Below, in pieces: positions 1-5,468 of a stretch of 5,468 nt of DNA. The notes beneath the pieces are model-generated. The model made no database searches and was not told the DNA's origin. It saw only the letters and a list, made by a program, of their open reading frames with translations. The DNA lies in contig JAHWKS010000458.1 of NCBI GenBank assembly GCA_019347795.1, forward strand, positions 1-5,468, written 5' to 3'. The number at the start of each line of letters is the position of its first letter. Position 1 is the stretch's first letter. The DNA comes from Planctomycetota bacterium. GTDB taxonomy: Bacteria; Planctomycetota; Planctomycetia; Pirellulales; Pirellulaceae. A program made the translations under genes and the position numbers.

Positions 1-1081
1 CGGACATCATCGATTACCTGGACGGGCGCGGACGGTCGGTGGAGGTCATGCAGTCGAACAACTCGTTCTCGGTCGGAGGCTCGATTAGCGTCAACTGTCA
101 CGGCTGGCAGTACGACCGGCCGCCGATCGCTTCCACGGTCGAGTCGTTTCGGCTGATGAAGGCCGACGGGACGATCGTCCGTTGTAGCCGCACGGAGAAT
201 CCCGAGCTCTTCTCGCTTGCTCTGGGCGGGTACGGTTTGTTCGGAATCATTCTCGACGTTGAACTCCGCGTGACGGACAACAAGCGGTACCGACTGGAAC
301 AGCGGATTGTTCCTGTTGACCAGTCCCTGGCCGCCTTTGACGCCATAATCCGGGGCCGGCCCGACGTGGAAATGGTCTACGCCCGAATGAACATCGTCCC
401 CGACACCTTTCTTCGAGGAAGTCATCATCAACGCGTTCTTTCACGAGCCGGGCGGGGAGATCCCGGCGCTTGCGGAACCGGGGCTGAGGGAACTGAGGCG
501 AGCCGTATTTCGGGGCTCCGCAGAAAGCGATTACGGCAAAGAACTACGCTGGCGCGCTGAAACCAAACTGCAACCGTGGTTAGCCGGAAAGATCGTCTCG
601 CGCAATCAGCTATTGAACGAGGGCGTGGAGGTGTTCCAAAACCGCTCCGCAGGTTCGACAGATGTCCTGCACGAGTATTTTGTTCCCCGCCATCGCCTCG
701 TGGGATTTGTTGACGCGATGCGCAGAATCATTCCGCAACATGAAGCTCAACGTCACCGTCCGCGCCGTGAACGAAGACGCGGACACGTTCTTGCGGTATG
801 CGGACCAGCCGATGATCGCCTTCGTGATGCTGTTTGTTCAGGCCAGAAGCGAGCGGGGCGAGGCGCGGATGCAAGCCCTCACGCGGGATCTCATCGACGC
901 CGCAATCGAGCACGGAGGGCGGTACTACCTTCCCTACCGTCTGCATGCGACGCGCGAACAGTTTTTCCGAGCCTATCCGCAGGCCGGCGAGTTCTTCGAT
1001 CGAAAACGTGAGTACGATCCTAGCGAGCTGTTTCAGAATGAGTTCTACATCAAATACGGACGACAGCCCGAGGCGCGCTAG
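1..1081 (+). pseudogene. FAD-binding oxidoreductase (PCMH-type, GlcD/aldonolactone-oxidase-like), 5'-partial, two frameshifts
   Basis: The protein is an FAD-linked oxidase or dehydrogenase; its N-terminal part lies off the left edge. Three consecutive segments in different frames read as one family member. Positions 3-411 contain the flavin-domain stretch NNSFSVGGSISVNCHGW and then LFSLALGGYGLFGIILDVEL, typical of the second half of a PCMH FAD-binding domain. Positions 412 to about 740 continue with FFEEVIINAFFHEPGGE up to FVDAMRRIIPQH. Positions 740-1081 read MKLNVTVRAVNEDADTFLRY and end with the C-terminal signature YDPSELFQNEFYIKYG before TAG at 1079-1081. Each junction fits one extra base (or two missing), and both shifts go the same way, so they do not cancel. 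About 358 codons are visible; such proteins are usually some 450-500 residues. No internal stop occurs within the correct frame of each segment, so the decay is recent or the breaks are sequence errors. The substrate is unknown; sugar lactones or hydroxy acids are possible. Family call firm, pseudogene status uncertain. Confidence 0.82.
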
Positions 1082-1115
1082 CTGACCAAGACCTCGTACG
1101 GGATAATTTGGTCAG
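1082..1115 (+). terminator. Inverted repeat directly after the oxidoreductase stop, possible terminator
   Basis: A perfect 8-base inverted repeat, CTGACCAA (1082-1089) and TTGGTCAG (1108-1115), begins on the base after the TAG stop and encloses an 18-base loop. The position suits a transcription end or mRNA-stabilising hairpin for the gene at 1-1081. There is no T-run after the second arm, and the loop is long, so intrinsic termination is only a guess. Confidence 0.3.
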
Positions 1116-1144
1116 GTTATCGCGGCCTCAGGACGTCAGGGTCG

Positions 1145-1171
1145 ATTGTCGCGCAGAAGCTGCGCGGCGAT
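1145..1171 (+). other. Strong GC-rich stem-loop in the spacer (12-pair stem, AAG loop)
   Basis: Positions 1145-1156 pair with 1160-1171 without a bulge around the 3-base loop AAG (1157-1159). Ten pairs are Watson-Crick and two are G-U in the plus-strand RNA (1147 with 1169, 1149 with 1167). In a minus-strand RNA those two would be A-C mismatches, so the fold favours a plus-strand transcript. No T-run follows, so it is not a standard intrinsic terminator. It lies about 170 bases before the symporter start and could be an RNA-processing or stability element; function unknown. Confidence 0.45.
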
Positions 1172-1262
1172 AGCAGGATGAGGGCCGCGAGGAGCACGCG
1201 TCGGAGAGGGAGTCGCCGTCCTGGAGGAAATAGATGGCGGCCGCCCACACATCTGGAGCAAA

Positions 1263-1286
1263 GCCGCCGGACCGCCGCCGCCGCCG
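1263..1286. repeat. Short CCG trinucleotide repeat
   Basis: Five uninterrupted CCG units occupy 1272-1286, preceded by GCCGCCGG at 1263-1270. The run lies in the non-coding spacer about 60 bases before the symporter start. It is short and in a GC-rich genome may be chance; it has no evident function. Confidence 0.5.
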
Positions 1287-1294
1287 TCCCGGCG

Positions 1295-1323
1295 TTTCCG
1301 TGGAGGGCGAGGTTGGCTAGAAT
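1295..1323 (+). promoter_or_regulatory. Weak promoter candidate for the symporter operon
   Basis: TAGAAT at 1318-1323 matches the -10 consensus TATAAT at five of six bases and is one of few AT-rich hexamers in this GC-rich spacer. Seventeen bases upstream, TTTCCG (1295-1300) is only a poor -35 match. Transcription would start near 1330, about 14 bases before the ATG at 1344, giving a very short leader. That agrees with the absence of a recognisable Shine-Dalgarno site there. One hexamer match is weak evidence. Confidence 0.2.
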
Positions 1324-1343
1324 CGCGGGCGCCTCGTCCGCCT

Positions 1344-2849
1344 ATGCACCCACTCGACATCGCCGCCGTCGCGGTTTACCTGGGTTTCATCCTGGGGCTG
1401 GGGTTCTATTTCGGCCGCAATCAGTCGCGGCGCGAGTTCTTTGTGGCCGGCCGGTCGATGGGCTGGCTGGCCGTGGGGATGAGCGTCATGGCGACGCTGT
1501 TCTCCTCGAACAGCTTTGTGTTTTATCCGTCGGCCGCGTTCGGCAGCGGTTTGCGGATTGGTCTCTCGCTCATTGCGTTCTCGCTGATGACGCCGGTGGT
1601 GATGTGGGTCTTTATTCCGGTCTACGCCCGGCTTGATGTGGAGACCGCCTACGAGTACCTGGAGCGCCGGTTCCACGTTGCGGTGCGAACGCTCGCCAGC
1701 GGATTGTTTATCCTGCTGAGGATCGGATGGATGGCCTCGGCGACCTACGCCGCCTCGCTGGTGGTCTCGCGCGTGGCGGGACTGCCGCAAACGCCCGTCA
1801 TCGTGGGGATCGGCGTGGTCGCCATCGGATACACGATGTTGGGCGGTCTGCGGGCGGTTATGTGGACCGACGTGATCCAGTTCTTCGTCTTCACCACGAC
1901 GATTATCGCGACGCTGGGACTGGTCTTGGCGCAGAGCGAAATGGGCGTGGGCGAGATCTTTCGGCGATACTTCGACGGCCGCGAAGGGGTGGTCGTCGAT
2001 TTTGAACTTTCGATGTCGCTGAAGTATGGAAGCTGGGCGATCCTGGTGGGCGTGTTCTTGGAGTCGGTCTCGGCCTTCGGCGCCGATCAGGTCGCGGTGC
2101 AGCGGTACCTGGCAGCGCGGTCCGAGCGGACGTCGCAACTCGGGGCGCTCCTCAATCTGGCGGGAATGTGGATCGTAATTCCTGGGCTGCTGCTTATCGG
2201 GATCGGGCTGTATTCCCATTTCACCGACCGCCCGCACGAGTTGGGCGCCAGCTCGCTGGCGGAGCTATTGGAGCAGGACCCAAAGATCGCCGACGCGGCC
2301 CTGCCGGAGTTCGCCAGGCTCTATTTCCCGCCGGGCCTGGCGGGACTTTTTCTCGCGGCGTTGATGGCGGCCATTATGTCGAGCATCGACTCGGGAATTC
2401 ACTCGGTCACAACGGCGCTGGTGGTGGACTTTCGCGATCGGCTCCTGCCGGGCCTCAAGCCGGACGACGACCGCGACGACGTGCGGCTGATTCGCCGGTT
2501 GCTCGTCGGCGTCGGCGCCGTCTCGGTCACGCTGGCCTGTTTTGTCGGGCCGCTGGGGGACGTGTTCGACATCGGCAAGAAGCTGACCGCCGCGTTCGGC
2601 GGGCCGCTCCTGGCGATCTTTATCCTGGCCTTCTTTTCCCGCCGGGCGACCTGGCTGGGCGTTCTGCTGGGCGCGGTGATTGCGGCGTCGGTGACGCTGG
2701 TCTTGATGGAGCGGTTCCCGGACTGGTTCTCGGTGTGGTACTGGCCCATCGGCTTTGGAATGGCGATGGTGCTGGGCATGCTCCTGAGCGTTCTGCAACG
2801 CCCGCCCGACTCGCCGCTCACGTACTTGGAAATCATGCGGCGGAAATGA
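1344..2849 (+). CDS. Sodium:solute symporter (SSS family, SLC5-like)
   Basis: This is an inner-membrane importer that would use the sodium gradient to bring a small solute into the cell. The 501-residue protein has about 13 hydrophobic segments, as usual for the family. The first spans residues 6-23, so the ATG at 1344 is needed to keep it whole; no clear Shine-Dalgarno site precedes it. Family signatures are EFFVAGRSMGW (31-41) after the first helix, GGLRAVMWTDVIQF (167-180) in the sixth-helix region, and GADQVAVQRYLAA (246-258). The MSSIDSG stretch (345-351) holds the Ser-Ser pair (346-347) that corresponds to Na2-site serines in vSGLT, so sodium coupling looks intact. The C-terminus is short and charged, with no added kinase or regulatory domain. 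The stop is 13 bases before a creatininase-family gene, indicating an operon. The substrate cannot be read from sequence: SSS proteins carry sugars, amino acids, organic acids, pantothenate and other solutes, and the partner hydrolase suggests a small amide or ring compound. Confidence 0.95.
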   Translation: MHPLDIAAVAVYLGFILGLGFYFGRNQSRREFFVAGRSMGWLAVGMSVMATLFSSNSFVFYPSAAFGSGLRIGLSLIAFSLMTPVVMWVFIPVYARLDVETAYEYLERRFHVAVRTLASGLFILLRIGWMASATYAASLVVSRVAGLPQTPVIVGIGVVAIGYTMLGGLRAVMWTDVIQFFVFTTTIIATLGLVLAQSEMGVGEIFRRYFDGREGVVVDFELSMSLKYGSWAILVGVFLESVSAFGADQVAVQRYLAARSERTSQLGALLNLAGMWIVIPGLLLIGIGLYSHFTDRPHELGASSLAELLEQDPKIADAALPEFARLYFPPGLAGLFLAALMAAIMSSIDSGIHSVTTALVVDFRDRLLPGLKPDDDRDDVRLIRRLLVGVGAVSVTLACFVGPLGDVFDIGKKLTAAFGGPLLAIFILAFFSRRATWLGVLLGAVIAASVTLVLMERFPDWFSVWYWPIGFGMAMVLGMLLSVLQRPPDSPLTYLEIMRRK

Positions 2850-2862
2850 GAGGTGATTCTCA
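2847..2862 (+). promoter_or_regulatory. Ribosome binding site of the creatininase-like gene, in a small hairpin
   Basis: AGGTGAT (2851-2857) matches the anti-Shine-Dalgarno sequence over seven bases and sits five bases before the ATG at 2863, fixing that start. TGAGA (2847-2851, beginning with the symporter stop TGA) is a perfect inverted repeat of TCTCA (2858-2862), so most of the site lies in the loop. The 5-pair stem is weak and would be opened by ribosomes finishing the upstream gene, which fits translational coupling. Confidence 0.6.
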
Positions 2863-3630
2863 ATGAAGTATCAGGAATTGAACGCGCGCCGGCTGGCCGG
2901 GTTGGATCGGGACGAGATCGTCGTGGTCGTTCCGATCGCCGCCGTCGAGCAGCACGGTCCGCACATGCCCACGGGGACCGATCACATCCTCTGCACGGCG
3001 GTGGCGGAGGCGGCCGAGGCGCGGTGTGCGGAGCATGTATTATTGACGCCGACGCTTTGGCTCGGCGCCAGCGCCCATCATCTGCGTTTCGGGGCCACGC
3101 TGAGCACCGATCTGAGCACCTACATTGAGACGCTGGGAGACGTGGCCCGGTCGCTCCTGGACGACGACTTTCGCCGGCTTTTCTTTCTCAACGGCCACGG
3201 CGGAAATGTCGATCCGATGCGCGTGGCGCTGCGAGAGATTCAGCCTGAGTATCCGGATGCGCTGCTGGCGGGCGGCTCGTATTGGGCCGTGGCGGACGAC
3301 TTGCTCGCAGGCGTCCTCCAAGGACAACACAAGTTCGTCGGCCACGCCTGCGAATTCGAAACGTCCATGATGCTGCATCTCCGGCCGGACTTGGTGGATC
3401 AGGCCGCGCTGGCCGACGCGGGCGAATTGATCCCCGACGCCCTGAACGGCCTCTTCGTCAGCCGCGACATGCGGCAGCGGACGCAGGACGGCTACACGGG
3501 ACGCCCTGATCTGGCGTCGGCCGAGAAGGGCAAGACGCTCTTCGAGGGAATCGCCGACCGGCTGGTCGAAGTCATTGGACAACTTGCGAGCGAGCCGCTG
3601 GGAAGCGAGCATAGGGACTTCCTTTCCTAA
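2863..3630 (+). CDS. Creatininase-family metal-dependent amidohydrolase
   Basis: The 255-residue protein matches the usual length of creatinine amidohydrolase-family enzymes, cytoplasmic metal hydrolases that act on C-N bonds, often in small rings. Near the N-terminus PIAAVEQHGPHMPTGTD (24-40) supplies Glu29, His31 and Asp40, with the same spacing as creatininase metal ligands Glu34, His36 and Asp45. NGHGGN (110-115) gives His112, equivalent to His120. GHACEFETS (160-168) is the conserved late motif. Creatininase itself has a Glu two residues after that His (Glu122); here it is Gly114, as in many relatives, so true creatinine hydrolysis is unlikely. Members of this wider group include the formamidopyrimidine deformylase ArfB and the mycofactocin peptidase MftE, but no mycofactocin gene or other pathway marker is present. 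No signal peptide is seen. The gene follows the symporter after 13 bases with a good ribosome binding site, so it probably processes what the symporter imports (inference). Confidence 0.92.
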   Translation: MKYQELNARRLAGLDRDEIVVVVPIAAVEQHGPHMPTGTDHILCTAVAEAAEARCAEHVLLTPTLWLGASAHHLRFGATLSTDLSTYIETLGDVARSLLDDDFRRLFFLNGHGGNVDPMRVALREIQPEYPDALLAGGSYWAVADDLLAGVLQGQHKFVGHACEFETSMMLHLRPDLVDQAALADAGELIPDALNGLFVSRDMRQRTQDGYTGRPDLASAEKGKTLFEGIADRLVEVIGQLASEPLGSEHRDFLS

Positions 3631-3677
3631 TCGCGCAGGATGCTTCCTCTTGGCGTGTGGCAACGCACAAACGAACG

Positions 3678-4628
3678 ATGAACCGTCGAACCTTTCTTCA
3701 AAGCGGCGCCGCCGCGATCGCCGGCGTGGGACTCGCAGACCTCCGGGCGGACGAAGGTCCCGCCGATCTGGACATCATCGACTGCCATACGCATTTCTAC
3801 GATCCGACCCGCCCACAAGGCGTTCCGTGGCCGGCCCAAGATTCGCCGCTCTATCGAACGGTGCTTCCCAAACACCTTCGCGAGCAGAAGCAATTTCGTC
3901 CGGTGACGGGGACCGTGGTCGTCGAAGCCAGTCCTTGGGTCGAAGACAATGCGTGGCTGCTTGAATTGGCGAAGGACGACCTATTTGTGGTCGGCGTGGT
4001 CGGCTGGCTACATCCGGGCGAGCCGGAGTTCGCGAAGCAGCTAAAGCGGTTCGCCGCGAATCCGCTTTTCCGAGGGATTCGCACTTCCGTCCAGTTGCTC
4101 AACGGCCTGCTTGAGCGAAACGAACTCTCGAACCTCAAGTTGCTGGCCGATTACGATCGGGCGCTGGACGTGAACGGCGGGCCGGAAACGCCGGACGCAA
4201 TTGCGCGACTGGCCGCCCGACTGCCCGCGCTGCGCGTGGTGCTGAACCACATCGGCAACGTGCGCATCACGGCCGATGCGCCGCCCCGCGAGTGGCGGCA
4301 GGGGATTCAGGCGGCCGCCGACCACGCGCAGGTCTACTGTAAGGTCTCGGCGCTGGTCGAAGGCGCCGCGCGGGACGGCCGAGAGGCGCCGCAAGAGATG
4401 GAGTTTTATCGACCTTACCTCGATGTGGTCTGGGACGCGTTCGGCGACGAGCGCGTCATCTACGGCAGCAACTGGCCCGTTTCGGACCGGGCCGCCGATT
4501 ACTACACCGACCAGCGGATCGCGCTGGAGTACGCATTCGAGAAAGGCGAAGCGGCAACGCGAAACTTCTGCTCTCGCAACGCCCGACGCGCGTACCGATG
4601 GATCGACCGGCCGGGACGCCGCTCATGA
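3678..4628 (+). CDS. Tat-exported TIM-barrel metal-dependent hydrolase (amidohydrolase 2, COG3618-like)
   Basis: The protein (316 residues from the ATG at 3678) begins MNRRTFLQSG followed by AAAIAGVGLA, a twin-arginine signal with an uncleaved-anchor or cleavage region near residue 24, so it probably acts outside the cytoplasm. The mature part is a TIM-barrel hydrolase: DCHTHFYDP (35-43) gives the strand-1 His-x-His metal pair (37, 39); Glu83 in VVEAS, FRGIR (131-135), LNHIGN (189-194, His191) and YGSNWPVSD (262-270) follow in order, as in COG3618 lactonase-like enzymes such as L-fuconolactonase. In the last motif the usual strand-8 Asp is Asn265, a variant seen in part of the family, so chemistry is uncertain. 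An in-frame GTG at 3657 would add seven residues; neither start has a good ribosome binding site, and I prefer the ATG because it gives a compact Tat n-region. The gap to the upstream gene is 47 bases with no clear promoter, so co-transcription is likely. Lactone or amide hydrolysis is inferred. Confidence 0.88.
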   Translation: MNRRTFLQSGAAAIAGVGLADLRADEGPADLDIIDCHTHFYDPTRPQGVPWPAQDSPLYRTVLPKHLREQKQFRPVTGTVVVEASPWVEDNAWLLELAKDDLFVVGVVGWLHPGEPEFAKQLKRFAANPLFRGIRTSVQLLNGLLERNELSNLKLLADYDRALDVNGGPETPDAIARLAARLPALRVVLNHIGNVRITADAPPREWRQGIQAAADHAQVYCKVSALVEGAARDGREAPQEMEFYRPYLDVVWDAFGDERVIYGSNWPVSDRAADYYTDQRIALEYAFEKGEAATRNFCSRNARRAYRWIDRPGRRS

Positions 4629-4660
4629 CGCTCGACCCATCGCGTCAATCTGTCAGAAAT

Positions 4661-4678
4661 TCCATCCGTCGCGGTGGA
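4661..4678 (-). terminator. Hairpin between convergent genes, candidate terminator
   Basis: TCCA (4661-4664) and CCG (4666-4668) pair with CGG (4672-4674) and TGGA (4675-4678) around the loop TCG, with T4665 bulged. The structure lies in the 50-base gap between two converging stops, right against the DUF1501 stop. Read on the minus strand it is followed by ATTTCT, a short T-rich stretch; on the plus strand no T-run follows. It may therefore end the minus-strand transcript, with limited confidence. Confidence 0.35.
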
Positions 4679-5468
4679 TTACGCCAGAATCTCGTTGACA
4701 ACGCGAGCTGTGCGGCCGGCGGTGACCGTCTGCTCCTGGCCATTGTGGCGGAAGATTAATTTGTTCCAGTCGAGACCGAACAGGTGCAGCAGCGTGGCCT
4801 GGTAGTCGTTGGGCGTGACGACGTTCTCAACTGCCCGGTGCCCGAACTCGTCGGTGGCGCCGAAGGTCATGCCCGGCTTAACGCCGCCGCCGGCCAGCCA
4901 GATGCTGAAGCCCTGCCCGTTGTGGTCACGGCCGTTCTTCTCGGGCGAGCCCTGGTTTTGCGTGACCGGCAGGCGTCCGATCTCGCCGCCCCAATGCACG
5001 ATCACCTCGTCCAGCATCCCGCGCTGCTTCAGGTCCATGACCAGCGCCGCGGAAGGCTTGTCGGTCCGGCGGCAGACGGCCGGAAGCGCGGTGGAAAGAT
5101 TGCTGTGGTTATCCCAGGGCTGGCCCGCCAGGAACAGTTGCACGAAGCGCACGCCGCGCTCCACCAGCCGCCGGGCGATCAGGCAGCGCGCGCCGTACTC
5201 GCGCGTGGCTGGATCGTTCAACCCGTACAGTTCGTGGGTTGCTTTCGTCTCCTGAGAAATGTCCAGCGCCTCGCGGGCGGCGGTCTGCATGCGGGCCGCC
5301 AGTTCGTAGCTGGCGATCCGCGCCTCCAGGTCGGCTTCGCCGGGGAATCGCTCGGCGTGGTTGCGGTTGAGGGCTTGCAGGAAATCGAGGTTCTGCCGCT
5401 GCGGCCCGCCTTGCAGATGAGGCGGCGGGTCGAGGTTCAAAATCCGCGGCTCCTTCGGCCGCAACACC
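4679..5468 (-). CDS. DUF1501 domain protein, C-terminal part (start beyond the right edge)
   Basis: The 262 or so visible residues are the C-terminal portion of a DUF1501 protein. These are secreted or Tat-exported proteins of the alkaline phosphatase/sulfatase-like fold, very numerous in Planctomycetes and often next to DUF1549/DUF1553 cytochrome-like genes; their reaction is not established. Counting from the GTG codon at 5465-5467, the diagnostic parts are ILNLDPP (9-15), VRFVQLFLAGQPWDNH (106-121), VHWGGEIGRLP (157-167), GRDHNGQGFSIWLAGGG (179-195) and FGATDEFGHRAVE (202-214), followed by the LHLFGLD segment (227-233). Asp119, His121, Asp181 and His182 are likely metal-site residues by family analogy. 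The common GGEFGRTP motif reads GGEIGRLP here. The GTG is not the real start: full proteins have roughly 450-490 residues, so 200 or so, including the signal peptide, lie outside. The stop TAA is at 4681-4679. It converges on the hydrolase gene and is an independent unit. Confidence 0.92.
   Translation of the reverse strand, partial: VLRPKEPRILNLDPPPHLQGGPQRQNLDFLQALNRNHAERFPGEADLEARIASYELAARMQTAAREALDISQETKATHELYGLNDPATREYGARCLIARRLVERGVRFVQLFLAGQPWDNHSNLSTALPAVCRRTDKPSAALVMDLKQRGMLDEVIVHWGGEIGRLPVTQNQGSPEKNGRDHNGQGFSIWLAGGGVKPGMTFGATDEFGHRAVENVVTPNDYQATLLHLFGLDWNKLIFRHNGQEQTVTAGRTARVVNEILA

Noticed and set aside
402..420. Programmed ribosomal frameshift at the first oxidoreductase break
   Set aside because: No -1 slippery heptamer, no prfB-like stop with upstream Shine-Dalgarno site, and a second uncompensated shift would also be required downstream.
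1117..1197. Minus-strand 26-codon frame from a GTG at 1197, reading VLLAALILLSPRSFCATIDP and six more residues
   Set aside because: It resembles a signal peptide but is very short, has no mature domain or ribosome binding site, and overlaps the spacer hairpin. It could be a gene remnant, but this cannot be supported.
1136..1360. 74-codon minus-strand frame across the spacer
   Set aside because: Low-complexity Arg, Pro and Gly composition, partly made by the CCG repeat, with no motif; it also overlaps the symporter start.
1317..2237. 306-codon open frame on the minus strand opposite the symporter
   Set aside because: Its translation is rich in Arg, His, Gln and Asp with no domain pattern, as expected for the antisense of a GC-rich membrane-protein gene; the plus strand has clear SSS motifs.
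2168..2866. 232-codon plus-strand frame inside the symporter gene
   Set aside because: Arg-, Ala- and Gly-rich translation without motifs; an out-of-frame shadow of the symporter.
4625..4759. 44-codon plus-strand frame whose ATG overlaps the hydrolase stop by ATGA
   Set aside because: The overlap looks operon-like, but most of the frame lies antisense to the well-supported DUF1501 gene and the peptide shows no family features.

Overview
The window most resembles a GC-rich planctomycete chromosome or metagenome-assembled genome. The main clues are a DUF1501 protein (a family heavily expanded in Planctomycetes), a hydrolase with a Tat-type RR signal, a sodium/solute symporter, and weak use of Shine-Dalgarno sites. 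This assignment is inferred from gene families; no ribosomal RNA or other marker gene is present.

Layout, left to right. Positions 1-1081 (+) hold the C-terminal two thirds or so of an FAD-dependent oxidoreductase. Its reading frame is broken twice, near 411 and near 740, so as given it is a pseudogene or carries two sequence errors. A 262-base spacer (1082-1343) has no convincing gene. It carries an inverted repeat just after the oxidoreductase stop, a strong 12-pair hairpin at 1145-1171, a short CCG repeat and a weak -10-like box. Next comes a same-strand cluster: a sodium:solute symporter (1344-2849), a creatininase-family metal hydrolase (2863-3630; 13-base gap with a good ribosome binding site), and an exported TIM-barrel amidohydrolase of the COG3618 type (3678-4628; 47-base gap). 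Facing them from the right edge is the C-terminal part of a DUF1501 protein (4679-5468, minus strand), separated from the amidohydrolase by 50 bases that include a hairpin.

How the genes may work together (inference): the symporter and the creatininase-like hydrolase look translationally linked and probably form one operon, with the amidohydrolase likely in the same transcript. A sodium-coupled importer plus two metal-dependent C-N or lactone-ring hydrolases, with an FAD oxidase upstream, would fit uptake and breakdown of a small cyclic amide, lactone or sugar acid. The substrate cannot be read from the sequence. The convergent DUF1501 gene is a separate unit. I see no mobile element, CRISPR array, RNA gene or clearly new multi-gene system; the most unusual point is the doubly frameshifted oxidoreductase.
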